In this document: in pieces, positions 17,688 to 27,290 of the stretch
How the letters are laid out: each line of letters opens with the position of its first letter
How positions within the stretch are numbered: the stretch's first letter is position 1
Assembly (NCBI GenBank): GCA_022712945.1
Contig: JAFLJP010000068.1
Coordinates: 1 to 62,654, forward strand
Direction: 5' to 3'
Source: Gammaproteobacteria bacterium
GTDB lineage: Bacteria > Pseudomonadota > Gammaproteobacteria > RBG-16-57-12
DNA: 62,654 bases
Notes under the pieces: model-generated
Told to the model about the DNA's origin: nothing
Seen by the model: only the letters and a program-made list of their open reading frames with translations
Databases searched by the model: none
Made by a program: the position numbers and the translations under genes

Positions 17688-18764
17688 ATGTCTGAATATT
17701 CAGCAGATAAGATAATCGAGTCAATTGCCCATGTCACCACCCAGGCTGACCGAGAGCTGCTTGAAGCCAGTTTAATGAGCACGCTTTTTGAGCTATTGAA
17801 GCTCAAAAGTATTTCGCTCTATAAAATCATTTCAGAATATGATGAAAAGTGTTGCCTCATCACCACAGACATCACCGATGGTAAATTAACTTTTCACGAC
17901 CCCTGTGAACCCACCTCGCAATTTCTTATCCACCAAATTACCGGCCTCAGCCAATGTATTGAGAAAGAACAGCCCGTATTCATCGAAGATGGGAGGAGAG
18001 GGGGGGAGACCTACGCCTATCCACTGATCAATCGCAGTGGTGCCATTATCAGCGCTTTTATCATTTGTGGCGAGACGTTATCTGACTGCGAAAATAAGAA
18101 GCTGCTCACGGGATATTTCCAGATTTACCGCAACTACGCCTGCCTGCTGGATGATAGTGAACATGACACCCTGACCGGCCTGCTGAATCGCCGAACGTTT
18201 GACCGCGATCTTGAACGTGTTTTAGCGGGTTGGAAACGACCCAGCGACCAGAATGCCTTAGGTAACCACCAGCAGCCCCGGCGGCGCTACTGTGATGAAA
18301 AGCATGTCAATAACTGGCTTGCAGTCATTGATATTGATTTTTTCAAAAAAATTAATGACCAGTATGGTCACCTTTATGGTGATGAGGTGTTGCTGTTACT
18401 AGCCAACATCATGCGCAAAGCGTTCCGCTGCTACGACAAACTGTTTCGATTTGGTGGAGAGGAGTTTGTGGTGCTGCTTCGCTCAACAAGCCAGAAGGGG
18501 GCCGCCGCTGCGCTGGAACGTTTTCGTGCAACCATGGAGAGCTACGATTTCCCACAAATTGGTTCAGTCACCGTCAGTATTGGCTACGTTGAAATTGCAG
18601 ATCAGGGTATCGCTGCTGTGATATTAGGTCATGCTGATAATGCACTTTACTATGCCAAAAACCATGGGCGCAATCGTGTCTGTTTTCATGCCGATCTTAT
18701 TGAACAAGGTGAATTAACCATTGATGAACCTAAAATTATTGAATCGGATATAGAGCTGTTTTGA
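17688..18764 (+). CDS. Diguanylate cyclase with GAF-like sensor domain
   Basis: The enzyme makes cyclic di-GMP from two GTP. The C-terminal GGDEF domain (about residues 160-335) holds an intact FRFGGEEFVVLLR active site. Upstream, RCYD in the RxxD position means the inhibitory I-site is kept, so product feedback is expected. The N-terminal 150 residues look like a cytosolic GAF-type sensor, with no membrane segments. A loop insertion of about 25 residues after the first GGDEF strand-helix (residues 182-205, rich in Arg, Gln and Asn) is unusual. GAGG precedes the ATG by 5 nt. It is probably co-transcribed with apaH and is convergent with the large minus-strand operon. Confidence 0.93.
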   Translation: MSEYSADKIIESIAHVTTQADRELLEASLMSTLFELLKLKSISLYKIISEYDEKCCLITTDITDGKLTFHDPCEPTSQFLIHQITGLSQCIEKEQPVFIEDGRRGGETYAYPLINRSGAIISAFIICGETLSDCENKKLLTGYFQIYRNYACLLDDSEHDTLTGLLNRRTFDRDLERVLAGWKRPSDQNALGNHQQPRRRYCDEKHVNNWLAVIDIDFFKKINDQYGHLYGDEVLLLLANIMRKAFRCYDKLFRFGGEEFVVLLRSTSQKGAAAALERFRATMESYDFPQIGSVTVSIGYVEIADQGIAAVILGHADNALYYAKNHGRNRVCFHADLIEQGELTIDEPKIIESDIELF

Positions 18765-18781
18765 TTTCGGCTGATGGCGTA

Positions 18782-19531
18782 TCAGGGTAAGCGCCGCTGA
18801 ATTGGCAGTGCGACTCTAATCAGTGATCTAAACAGTACATAGGCCATTTTTTTAAAACGCCCCGATAGGATGTGTAGTTTGGGCATCGCCTGATACATCA
18901 TTTGCAGCACGGCATCGGCAAGTACGTGGGCACAGATGCCATTTTTACGGTCGCTAAAGTCATCACGCATGACATCAAAGATCATCACTAATCGTCGTTC
19001 ATTGGTATTGTTCCAAGCACCATGACTGCGGGCATCGCAGAACAGTAGTACTTTGCCATTCTCCCACGCTTTGATGTCTTGGCCTACCTGAAAGCCGCAG
19101 TCGGGGGTGGATGAGGGTATGTTTAGCCCCAAATGACCCCGGATAACGGCATCGGTATCGCCCTGATGGGGGTTGATGTTGGAGTTTGGCTCCAAAATAC
19201 TGAGTGAGGCGGATGTAATATGGGGGATTTTTGCCAAAATTTTCATGGTTTCTGGGCAGCGCCGACAGTTTTTATGTACTTTAAATTGCCAAAAATATAA
19301 ACCCATGGTTTTCCAATGATTGGGCGGAAAGGCCATGGATTTGTTGATGTAGTAGGGTTGTAGCCGCTTGGGGTCTGCCGCTACTAGTGCGGTTAGTTCA
19401 TCATGAATCACCTGCCAATTATCTTCGAGTGTTTTCACCCACGGGAACTGTTCGGTATCATAAAAGGTGGGTTCACTGCCGTTGTAGCGACCACCGAAGA
19501 TGTTGTACCAAGGTTCAAGTTGTCTTTTCAT
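18782..19531 (-). CDS. Aspartyl/asparaginyl beta-hydroxylase-family dioxygenase
   Basis: The family uses Fe(II) and 2-oxoglutarate. The first iron ligand region reads NPHQGDTDAVIRGHLGLNIP near residue 120, and the second, SHGAWNNTNERRLVMIFDV near residue 170, also carries the Arg that binds 2-oxoglutarate. So the enzyme looks intact (249 aa). It overlaps the polyketide synthase gene by 4 nt (ATGA) and is the last gene of the 31.5-kb operon. Family members hydroxylate Asp/Asn in proteins, lipid A acyl chains (LpxO) or carrier-bound amino acids (SyrP type). Here candidate substrates are the Asn/Asp-bearing Gly-rich proteins or the acyl chain made by the synthase; both are inferences. Confidence 0.87.
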   Translation of the reverse strand: MKRQLEPWYNIFGGRYNGSEPTFYDTEQFPWVKTLEDNWQVIHDELTALVAADPKRLQPYYINKSMAFPPNHWKTMGLYFWQFKVHKNCRRCPETMKILAKIPHITSASLSILEPNSNINPHQGDTDAVIRGHLGLNIPSSTPDCGFQVGQDIKAWENGKVLLFCDARSHGAWNNTNERRLVMIFDVMRDDFSDRKNGICAHVLADAVLQMMYQAMPKLHILSGRFKKMAYVLFRSLIRVALPIQRRLP

Positions 19532-22500
19532 TGAACGCTCCTGTTCTGTTGATCCAGTTCATTTTTAATGGCACCCAGTAGTGCGACTGGGTTTTCTTTG
19601 ATCACATGGTGGTTTCCATCGTGCAGGGTAAAGCTGAAGTGGTCATCACTTAGCGCTATCCACCGTTGTAGACGTGCCTTGTGGGTAACGCTGTCGGCCT
19701 TGCCACCCACAATATGCAGTGGGCAGGCGATGGTTTGCAGTGTCGATTGATAGGTTTCCAGCAGTGTGATGTCGGCTCGAAGGGTGGGCAGTATTGATTC
19801 AATGGCTGCTTTTTGCCCCTCTTTAAGCTGTTGATGGTCGTAACGATCAATCACCGACTGCATAAAGGCATCATCATCTAACTGATGAATATCCCCCTCC
19901 TGATGTTCATGGGGAGAGTCACAGCCCGATAACACCACAAAAGTGGGCTGTGGCTTGCCTTGGGCTTGCAGGGTAACCGTCACTTCATAAGCGATCAATG
20001 CACCTAAACTATGTCCGACAAAAGCGAAGGGGTGGTTAAGGTCTAACTGTGAAATGATCTGTTCAACCATGGTTTCCATACGGTTGATGGCGGCACTATC
20101 GCTATGCTCTTCTCGTCCGGGATATTGGATTGCACTTAATTGGATGTTAGGCAATTTTCCTTTCCAGCCCTCATAAACAGAGGCCCCAGAACCTGCATAG
20201 GGGAAGCAATATAGTTGTAGTCCAGAGCCACTATCATCAATATTTTTGAGCCAGTGCTGCTCCACAGGGGTGGGCTGTTCACTCGCGGTATTGCGGCTGG
20301 GTGCTTCACCACTAATTTGCTGATAGATAAAACCTCGCACCTCTTTAATGGTGGGGTAGTTGTAGGCGAGTGTGGTGGGTATTTTTAAGCCCAGATATTG
20401 CTCTATTTGTGCGGCAAAGGAGATCGCCATTAAGGAGTCCATACCTAAGAAGTTGAAGCGGTGGTTTTCATCTAAGGTATCGATGGAGTCGATGAGCATC
20501 ACCGCAGAGAGTTGATTGCGAATAATGCGATCAATCATTGCCAGCGCCTCTTCTTGAGGCATACTGGCAATCTCTGCCACGCTGTCGCTGCTACCACTCA
20601 TCTCTTCTGAGGGGCTTTCTGCCTCCACATTGGCAAAGAGTGAGGGGGCTAATGAGAAGTCGATAAAGGCTTTAAAACGCGGCCAATCGATACCACCCAC
20701 CATCGCTTGCGGGGTGTTAAGGCTGAGCAGTTGCCCCATGCCTCTGAGTGCCGTGTTAGGTGCCATCAGCTGAAAGCCCAATTTCTCCAATACCGGCTTC
20801 TCCGATTCATTGGCACTCATGCCCACCTCATCCCACGGCCCCCAATCGAGTGAGAGTGCCGGTAAGCCTTTACCACAACGGTAGTTAGCCAGCGCATCAA
20901 GAAAGTGATTGGCCGCCGTGTAGTGAGCCAGCTCGACGGAACCCCACAAGGCGGAGACAGATGAATAGAGGATAAAACAGTCTAGGTCAGTTTTTTCACT
21001 GAGAGTATGCAGTGCCCATGCCGCTGAGATGTTGGTTTGCAGGGTCTGTTGCATTTTTTGTGTATCTAGCTCAGCGATTTTGCCAAACCAGTTAACGCCC
21101 GCGGCATGAATGATGCCACGCAGAGGTTTATTCAGCGATGTCAGCAGATGCTCTAGCGCCGCAGTATCACGAATATCAACACTCTCCACAGCGATGTTAA
21201 CACCCTCTTTCTCCATCGCCATGATCTGTTCTACTTTGCTGTAGTGCGGATCATTACGCCCCAACGCTTGCCATTGGCTACGGGGAGGAAGCGCGCGGCG
21301 ACTGAGCAGATGAATCTCTTTAATGCCTTGCTCTATCAACCATTGGCACGATTTAAGGCCAAGCCCACCCAGCCCACCGGTAATCAAGTAGACTCCATCA
21401 TCACGTAGCTTTAGCGGTTTGGCAGCGGAGGCATCAAGTGGCGCTAGTTGGGCAACATATGATTGATTATCACGTATCGCCACCGCTTTCTCTTGTTGAG
21501 GTAGGCAGAGTTGAGCCATTAAGGTTTTGTTGGCCATGCTCATGCCTGCTTGAATATCGATGATGCCTCCCCGTAGCTGTGGCTGCTCTAAATATAGGGT
21601 TCGAGCAAACCCCCAAACGGGTGCCTGTGCAATCTGCAAATCGGCAGGGTTATCATCAGCAACGCTTTGCGCCCCTTCGGTCAATATCCACAGTGGTAGT
21701 GTCTCTCCAGTATCGATAATCGCCTGCACCACATGGGTAAGATCGACTGGGCCGTGATCCTTTTGGTCGTGGTTAAGGGAGTTAACGGTGGTTGTTTCAT
21801 TGGCCTCACAGGCCAAGGCATTGCAATACAATACGCGCCAGTTGTTATCACCTACCCGCGCTAGGGTGTTGAGTATGTGGCTAAATGCTTTGAGATAGCT
21901 CTTTCGGCTAACCTGTGGGGAGAGGGTATAAACCTGCCCTTGCTGAGTTTTTAACTCTTTTTCAATACCTGAAACTTGCGGTAAATCACCACCAATAATA
22001 ATCCAGTTGCAGCTTTCACCCTGTGTTGATGTGTCGGTATTGATGGGACTGGCTCGCCACTGCACTTGGTAGAGTGGTGCATCACCATTGGTTTGAGATG
22101 AAACATCAGAGGCGAATGCGGATAGTTTGTCCCAGCTAGCGCCTTTGATCCAGTAACGCTTGCGATTAAATTGTTGTGCCGGCACCTCAACTCGATGCTC
22201 GCTTTCAGCCGCATAAAAACCATTCCAATTAATCGGGTAACCGTGGCAGTAGAGTTTGCTCATGCTATCGAGCAGGGTGGCGGTTTCCGTGCGACCTGCT
22301 TTGGGGCGGCTAATAGAGCGGAGTAATAAGCTGTTTTTAATCTCTAACGTTTCACTAAGCAGTGCCATTGAGGTGGCACCTGGGCCAATTTCAATCAACG
22401 TGGCAGGCTCCCCCATCGCTCGAACAGCTGGCTCAAACAGTACCGTTTGTTGTAAATGCCGCCCCCAATATTCAGCATGGGGGGCCGTTTTTTGCAGTGT

Positions 22501-25500
22501 GCCGGTGACGGTCGAAATCCAAGGAATAGTGGGTGCGCTGTAACTTATTTTTGCAGCGTGTGCGACAAATTCATTAACAATTTCAGCCATTACGGGTGAG
22601 TGAAATGCACGATTGGTGCGTAATTTTTTGGCAACTATATCCTGCTCTTCAGCCAATATTAGTGCCTGTTCAATTTGAGCAACACTGCCTGAGACCACGG
22701 TATTATTGGGGCTATTTTGCGCGGCAATCGCCAACGCCGGTAGTAGCTGCTCAGCGGTTTCTCGGCTGCATGAGAGTGAGAGCATTGCCCCCTCTGCGAC
22801 CGACTCGACTAACTGCCCCCGCCAGTAAAGTAGTTGCAGCGCATCGGCCATGCTCATGCAGCCAGCGTTTACGGCGAGTGCAAATTCCCCCACGCTATGG
22901 CCAACCATCACTTGTGGCTGAATACCCAGCGAGTACCACAGTTGGCATAAGCTGTGTTGAACCGCGAATAGGTGACACTGATAACTGCTAGCATCCTGCG
23001 GTGCATCTTCAAGGCACTCAAACAGTTGTTGCTTAAATGTCTGTGCTGATTGGCTTTGGCTCAAACCATCATAAACCTCACAACAGCGATCAAAAGCGAT
23101 CTTAAATGAGGTAAAGCGGTTATAGAGTGCTTGCCCCATTTTATGATAATTCTGCCCTTGTCCGGTAAAGAGAAATGCCGGCTGTGCTGGGTGGTTTGTA
23201 GCCGTGTTGGGCTTAAAGCGGGTGAACTGTTCTAGCTCACGAATCAGAGCCTCGCTAGATTTAGCCACGGTGGCATAACGCGCAGGGAAATCTGAACGAT
23301 GACAAGCTTGGGTGTAACAGATTGAGTTGAGCGATGCATCGCTGGCAGTAGGCAACCATTGCAAATAAGCGTCCGCCTGTTTAAGCAGTGCGGCTGAGTT
23401 AGTTGCAGAGAGGGTAAAGAGTGCCAGATCACTACTGACAACCTCTGGGGTTATCATTTGTGGTGCTGGGGCTTGCTCAATCACCATATGTGCCAATGCA
23501 CCACCAAAACCAAAAGAGCTGAGTGCGGCCATACGACGGCCTTGGCTCTGCCAGGGGGTTAACTGTTGTGGAATGCTCAAACGAGAGCCTTCTAAATGGA
23601 TCGCGGGATTGAGCTGCTGTAGGTGAAGTTGTGGCGGTATTTGCTGGTGGCGAAGCATCAATAAAATTTTAATTACACTGGCAATGCCCGCCCCCGCTTC
23701 CAGATGACCAATGCTCGCTTTAACCGAGCCTATGTGACACGCCGCATCACCATCGCCATAAATCTCCCGCAGTTTATTGATCTCAATCGGGTCACCGGCT
23801 GAGGTGCCGGTACCGTGGGCTTCTAGGTAGGTGATGTCACTTGGGTTTATTTTGCCCTTGCTCAAACAGCGTTGAACCAGTTGTGCTTGGGCATCGCTGT
23901 TAGGGTGAGTAATGCCACTGCTGTGACCATCTTGCCCTAGGGCGCTGGCACTAATGAAACCCAGTACCTCATCACCATCTCGTAGGGCATCAGATTTACG
24001 CTTAAGCATTACCAACGCACACCCTTCAGCGCGCACATAACCATCCGCTCGGCTATCAAAGGTTTTGCAGCGTCCATCGGGTGCCATCATGCCAAATTGT
24101 GATAATGAGATGGTCGGCCCGGGTGAGATCAGCGCATTAACACCGCCCGCTATCGCTTGGCGACACTCACCATTTCTCACACTTTGTGCTGCAAGATGTA
24201 GTGCGGTGAGTGACGATGAGCAGGCGGTATCAATCGCCATGCTTGGCCCTTTAAGGTCAAACAGATAAGAGAGCCGGTTTGCCGCAATGCTGTTGGCGTT
24301 ACCTAGCCCCGAATAAGCATTAAAGCTCTCCATACCGGGGGTTAGTTTTATCTTCATATAGAGATAGTCATTGGTGGAGATACCGACAAAAACCCCGGTA
24401 TCGGAGCCTTTAAGGTCCTCCCGTGTCTGGCCTGCATCTTCAAACAGTCGCCAGCTGGTCTCTAGTAGCATCCGTTGTTGCGGGTCTATCTCTACCGCCT
24501 CGGCGGGCGATATACCAAAAAACTGCGGATCAAATTGATCAACACCATCAACAAAGCCAGCCCAGCGAGTATTGGTTTTCCCCGGTGTGGCCGGTTGAGG
24601 ATTATAAAATTTATCGTTATCCCAGCGTTTTTTGGGCACTTCACTAATGCCATCTTGCCCTTCACTCAGCAGTGTCCAAAACTGCTCTGGGGTATCGCAA
24701 CCCGCCGGAAAACGACAAGCCATGGCAACAATGGCGATGGGTTCATCAAAAGAGTCCGTTTCGTTCATCATCGTGGCGGGGCTACTTTGGGCATGAACAA
24801 TCACTTTCAGCTGATTTGACTGATATTTTTCTAAGCAGCTGAGGCGGGATATTTTATGGTTTAAAGTACGCGGTAAGGTGCCGCTGGCGATCAATATCAC
24901 GGCTTGTGGCGTAATACCGTGCTCATCGGTAAGAATGGCGCTAATTTGCTGTTTAAGTGCCTGTGCCGCCGCGGGTTTGATATGTCGAGCAGCCTCTTGA
25001 ATCACCACCAGCTGTTCACCTTCATTATCACATGGGGCGATACAGACCGTTTCACCATGGTGCTGGCCTAGTCGTGCTTGTACGCTATATTCCAGATCTT
25101 CTGCATGGTGGTTAACACCCCGCATAATCAAGGTATCGTTATCTCGCCCCGTTAAATAGAGCCGGTTATTTTTGATAAAACCGAGATCACCGGTTTTAAA
25201 GTAGCGCTCACCATCAACCGTGCAGCACGACTCCATATTATCGGGCCAGTAGCACTCGGCTACCGCATCACCACTCACCACGACGTGATTGCCATCGATA
25301 ATCTTAATCGGCACTTGTTGATTAATTGGGTAGCCCAATAGCTGGCGCTTGGCGGCTCGTTCATTGGGGGCATATTCAATAATACTATCCAGCATCTCGG
25401 GTAGTCGCTCACCACCACCCGCCGCAAGCAGTGTCGCCTCTGCTAATCCATATACCGGCACAAAAGAGGATGCCACAAAACCATTTTCAGCAAACTTATC

Positions 25501-26433
25501 AGTAAAGGCATTTAAGATCGGCACTGAGACAAATTCAGACCCCACATAGACCGATTTCATGCTGCTTAAATCATAAGCGCTATGTTTGATTTTTTTAATG
25601 CAGTGCTCAAATGCAAAGGTGGGGGCGGCACAGGCATTTGCCTGATAATCATTAATCGCTTTAAACCAGCGATCAGGTTCACTCAAAAAGGCGGCGGGTG
25701 GCATCAATACCGCCCTACCACGCTCATACAGTGCGGTGAGTAAATGCCCCACAAGCCCCATGTCATGGTACATCGGCAACCAGCCCACAATACACAACGC
25801 CTCTGGATGGTCATAGATGCTCGACATTGTCGCCAAGCTGGCTATCACATTACCGTGGGTTAATCTCACCCCTTTTGGTTGTGCGGTGGAGCCAGAGGTA
25901 AATTGCACATAGGCGGTATCATTGGGGCTGATGGCTAGTGGCTTAAATGGCTCTGCATTTAGCTCACCTTGTAGCTGCTCAATGCTAAGTGGCTGACCTG
26001 TCAGATTAGGCATTGTTGCTAAAGCGCTGACAACAGACTCATCGGTTACAATTAATGCCGCACCCGCCACCTGTGCAATGTTGGCAACACGCGCTAAACC
26101 TCTCTTATCTAACTTGCCACGGGGTGCGGGCACCGGCACCGCAATTAACCCGGCCAATAAACAGCCTAGAAAGAGCACCACAAAGTCGGCATTACTCTCT
26201 AGTGCAATTAATACCACTTGTCGTGCATCCAGATGCTGCTGTAGTACAGCAGCGTGGGCACGGCTGTGCGCTTCCAACGCTTGATAGCTAAGGCTAAGCG
26301 TCTGCTCAGCAGATATATCCAAAAAGGTTAATGCGATCTGTTGCGATTTTTCATCGGGATAATGGCAAATAAGGTCAATCAATGTGGCTTGGGTCGTCTG
26401 CTTAGCATCAGTCGTGACAACAGATAAGGTCAT
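19528..26433 (-). CDS. Single-module type I polyketide synthase: FAAL-KS-AT-KR-ACP-TE
   Basis: The 2301-residue enzyme should adenylate a fatty acid, add one malonyl unit, reduce the beta-keto group and release a beta-hydroxy acid. Domains in order: fatty acyl-AMP ligase (1-545; FTSGSTAQPKGV near 180), ketosynthase (560-985; DTACSSS near 738, EAHGTGT near 871, GHLEAGAG near 911), acyltransferase (1085-1380; GHSVGEF near 1180; AFHSP suggests malonyl), ketoreductase (1680-1860; TGGLGGLG, Ser-Tyr-Asn set with HYTAAN), carrier protein (1965-2040; LGMDSL) and thioesterase (2065-2295; GHSLGAL near 2141, His near 2274). No DH or ER is present. No carrier domain lies between FAAL and KS, which is unusual. 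ATGA overlaps join it to both neighbouring genes. Confidence 0.95.
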   Translation of the reverse strand: MTLSVVTTDAKQTTQATLIDLICHYPDEKSQQIALTFLDISAEQTLSLSYQALEAHSRAHAAVLQQHLDARQVVLIALESNADFVVLFLGCLLAGLIAVPVPAPRGKLDKRGLARVANIAQVAGAALIVTDESVVSALATMPNLTGQPLSIEQLQGELNAEPFKPLAISPNDTAYVQFTSGSTAQPKGVRLTHGNVIASLATMSSIYDHPEALCIVGWLPMYHDMGLVGHLLTALYERGRAVLMPPAAFLSEPDRWFKAINDYQANACAAPTFAFEHCIKKIKHSAYDLSSMKSVYVGSEFVSVPILNAFTDKFAENGFVASSFVPVYGLAEATLLAAGGGERLPEMLDSIIEYAPNERAAKRQLLGYPINQQVPIKIIDGNHVVVSGDAVAECYWPDNMESCCTVDGERYFKTGDLGFIKNNRLYLTGRDNDTLIMRGVNHHAEDLEYSVQARLGQHHGETVCIAPCDNEGEQLVVIQEAARHIKPAAAQALKQQISAILTDEHGITPQAVILIASGTLPRTLNHKISRLSCLEKYQSNQLKVIVHAQSSPATMMNETDSFDEPIAIVAMACRFPAGCDTPEQFWTLLSEGQDGISEVPKKRWDNDKFYNPQPATPGKTNTRWAGFVDGVDQFDPQFFGISPAEAVEIDPQQRMLLETSWRLFEDAGQTREDLKGSDTGVFVGISTNDYLYMKIKLTPGMESFNAYSGLGNANSIAANRLSYLFDLKGPSMAIDTACSSSLTALHLAAQSVRNGECRQAIAGGVNALISPGPTISLSQFGMMAPDGRCKTFDSRADGYVRAEGCALVMLKRKSDALRDGDEVLGFISASALGQDGHSSGITHPNSDAQAQLVQRCLSKGKINPSDITYLEAHGTGTSAGDPIEINKLREIYGDGDAACHIGSVKASIGHLEAGAGIASVIKILLMLRHQQIPPQLHLQQLNPAIHLEGSRLSIPQQLTPWQSQGRRMAALSSFGFGGALAHMVIEQAPAPQMITPEVVSSDLALFTLSATNSAALLKQADAYLQWLPTASDASLNSICYTQACHRSDFPARYATVAKSSEALIRELEQFTRFKPNTATNHPAQPAFLFTGQGQNYHKMGQALYNRFTSFKIAFDRCCEVYDGLSQSQSAQTFKQQLFECLEDAPQDASSYQCHLFAVQHSLCQLWYSLGIQPQVMVGHSVGEFALAVNAGCMSMADALQLLYWRGQLVESVAEGAMLSLSCSRETAEQLLPALAIAAQNSPNNTVVSGSVAQIEQALILAEEQDIVAKKLRTNRAFHSPVMAEIVNEFVAHAAKISYSAPTIPWISTVTGTLQKTAPHAEYWGRHLQQTVLFEPAVRAMGEPATLIEIGPGATSMALLSETLEIKNSLLLRSISRPKAGRTETATLLDSMSKLYCHGYPINWNGFYAAESEHRVEVPAQQFNRKRYWIKGASWDKLSAFASDVSSQTNGDAPLYQVQWRASPINTDTSTQGESCNWIIIGGDLPQVSGIEKELKTQQGQVYTLSPQVSRKSYLKAFSHILNTLARVGDNNWRVLYCNALACEANETTTVNSLNHDQKDHGPVDLTHVVQAIIDTGETLPLWILTEGAQSVADDNPADLQIAQAPVWGFARTLYLEQPQLRGGIIDIQAGMSMANKTLMAQLCLPQQEKAVAIRDNQSYVAQLAPLDASAAKPLKLRDDGVYLITGGLGGLGLKSCQWLIEQGIKEIHLLSRRALPPRSQWQALGRNDPHYSKVEQIMAMEKEGVNIAVESVDIRDTAALEHLLTSLNKPLRGIIHAAGVNWFGKIAELDTQKMQQTLQTNISAAWALHTLSEKTDLDCFILYSSVSALWGSVELAHYTAANHFLDALANYRCGKGLPALSLDWGPWDEVGMSANESEKPVLEKLGFQLMAPNTALRGMGQLLSLNTPQAMVGGIDWPRFKAFIDFSLAPSLFANVEAESPSEEMSGSSDSVAEIASMPQEEALAMIDRIIRNQLSAVMLIDSIDTLDENHRFNFLGMDSLMAISFAAQIEQYLGLKIPTTLAYNYPTIKEVRGFIYQQISGEAPSRNTASEQPTPVEQHWLKNIDDSGSGLQLYCFPYAGSGASVYEGWKGKLPNIQLSAIQYPGREEHSDSAAINRMETMVEQIISQLDLNHPFAFVGHSLGALIAYEVTVTLQAQGKPQPTFVVLSGCDSPHEHQEGDIHQLDDDAFMQSVIDRYDHQQLKEGQKAAIESILPTLRADITLLETYQSTLQTIACPLHIVGGKADSVTHKARLQRWIALSDDHFSFTLHDGNHHVIKENPVALLGAIKNELDQQNRSVQ

Positions 26434-27290
26434 AAATAAGCCTTTATTATATTTTTCTTATAAATAGGATTTTTAATATCAAGGAAGTTAGCCAGCCAGC
26501 GGCGTTGAGGTTCAGCCGCGGCGTTCATTAATTGCAGTGCGGCAAAGGGTAGGCTACTGCGGAATGTCGATTTAATTTGGGGTCTTAAACGTAAGTAATT
26601 TTTAAGATAACAGCGGGCAAAATAGTGAATATAGTGTCGCTCCCAGTAACGTGTAGCACTGTTTGCCCAGGCATCACGCATCAACTTTAACCAACAACTG
26701 GCAACATCCACACTGGCATCCCCTCTGGTGACGCAGTTCCAATCAATAATCGTGCTATTCCCTTGTTTGCCTAGCAAAACATTACGCAGGGTAAAATCGT
26801 TATGACACACTTCGTTTTTTGAATCGAAACGCGCCATCTGTACCATTAACTGTTCACGTATATCATTAGAGATGAGTGAGGATTGCTCCACCAACCGCAC
26901 TATGTCCTCTCGCTGACTGGGAAATCTTTTAGGCGCAGATTGCCCGTGCAGCTGTGCATGAACATGGGAAAAGCAACGGGAAAAATAGTGTATTCGCCAA
27001 GGCGCTCTACGTAACCAGAACTCAAGGCACTGACCATCAACCCGCTCATAGATCAATGCTTGGCGGCCTTCTATGGTTAAATCATCCACTACCACTAAAT
27101 CGGTTAAACCTGCCTGTTGTGCATGCTTTGCCATACAGGCTTCATGCTGCATATAACCGTGTTGGTAATGGGATTTGAAAAGTTTTAAAACGTGCTGTTT
27201 TGAGTAGGCGTAAATATCACAAGTGGCACCACTAGCAATCGGGCTCTGCTGTGCAATCACTCTCATCGCTTGAGCATGCCAATCAGGCAC
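26430..27290 (-). CDS. APH/choline-kinase-fold phosphotransferase
   Basis: This is a small-molecule or protein kinase fold. The catalytic loop CHNDFTLRNVLL (His-x-Asp-x4-Asn) lies near residue 163 and the metal-binding Asp in STIIDWN near 182. The N-lobe has a Gly-poor loop (SGATCDIYAY) and a Lys in HVLKLFK that would hold ATP phosphates. The start is a GTG at 27290, overlapping the preceding gene by 8 nt; an ATG at 27266 is possible. It overlaps the polyketide synthase by 4 nt. Relatives phosphorylate aminoglycosides, choline, homoserine or sugars. A resistance role is not suggested, and a step in modifying the acyl product or the Gly-rich proteins is more in line with the context, but the substrate is unknown. 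Confidence 0.85.
   Translation of the reverse strand: MPDWHAQAMRVIAQQSPIASGATCDIYAYSKQHVLKLFKSHYQHGYMQHEACMAKHAQQAGLTDLVVVDDLTIEGRQALIYERVDGQCLEFWLRRAPWRIHYFSRCFSHVHAQLHGQSAPKRFPSQREDIVRLVEQSSLISNDIREQLMVQMARFDSKNEVCHNDFTLRNVLLGKQGNSTIIDWNCVTRGDASVDVASCWLKLMRDAWANSATRYWERHYIHYFARCYLKNYLRLRPQIKSTFRSSLPFAALQLMNAAAEPQRRWLANFLDIKNPIYKKNIIKAYL

Noticed and set aside
19528..26433. Non-ribosomal peptide synthetase because of the adenylation domain
   Set aside because: There is no condensation domain and the adenylation domain resembles fatty acyl-AMP ligases, followed by KS, AT and KR.
26430..27290. Aminoglycoside resistance gene
   Set aside because: Only the general APH fold is visible; context shows no antibiotic or mobile-resistance setting.
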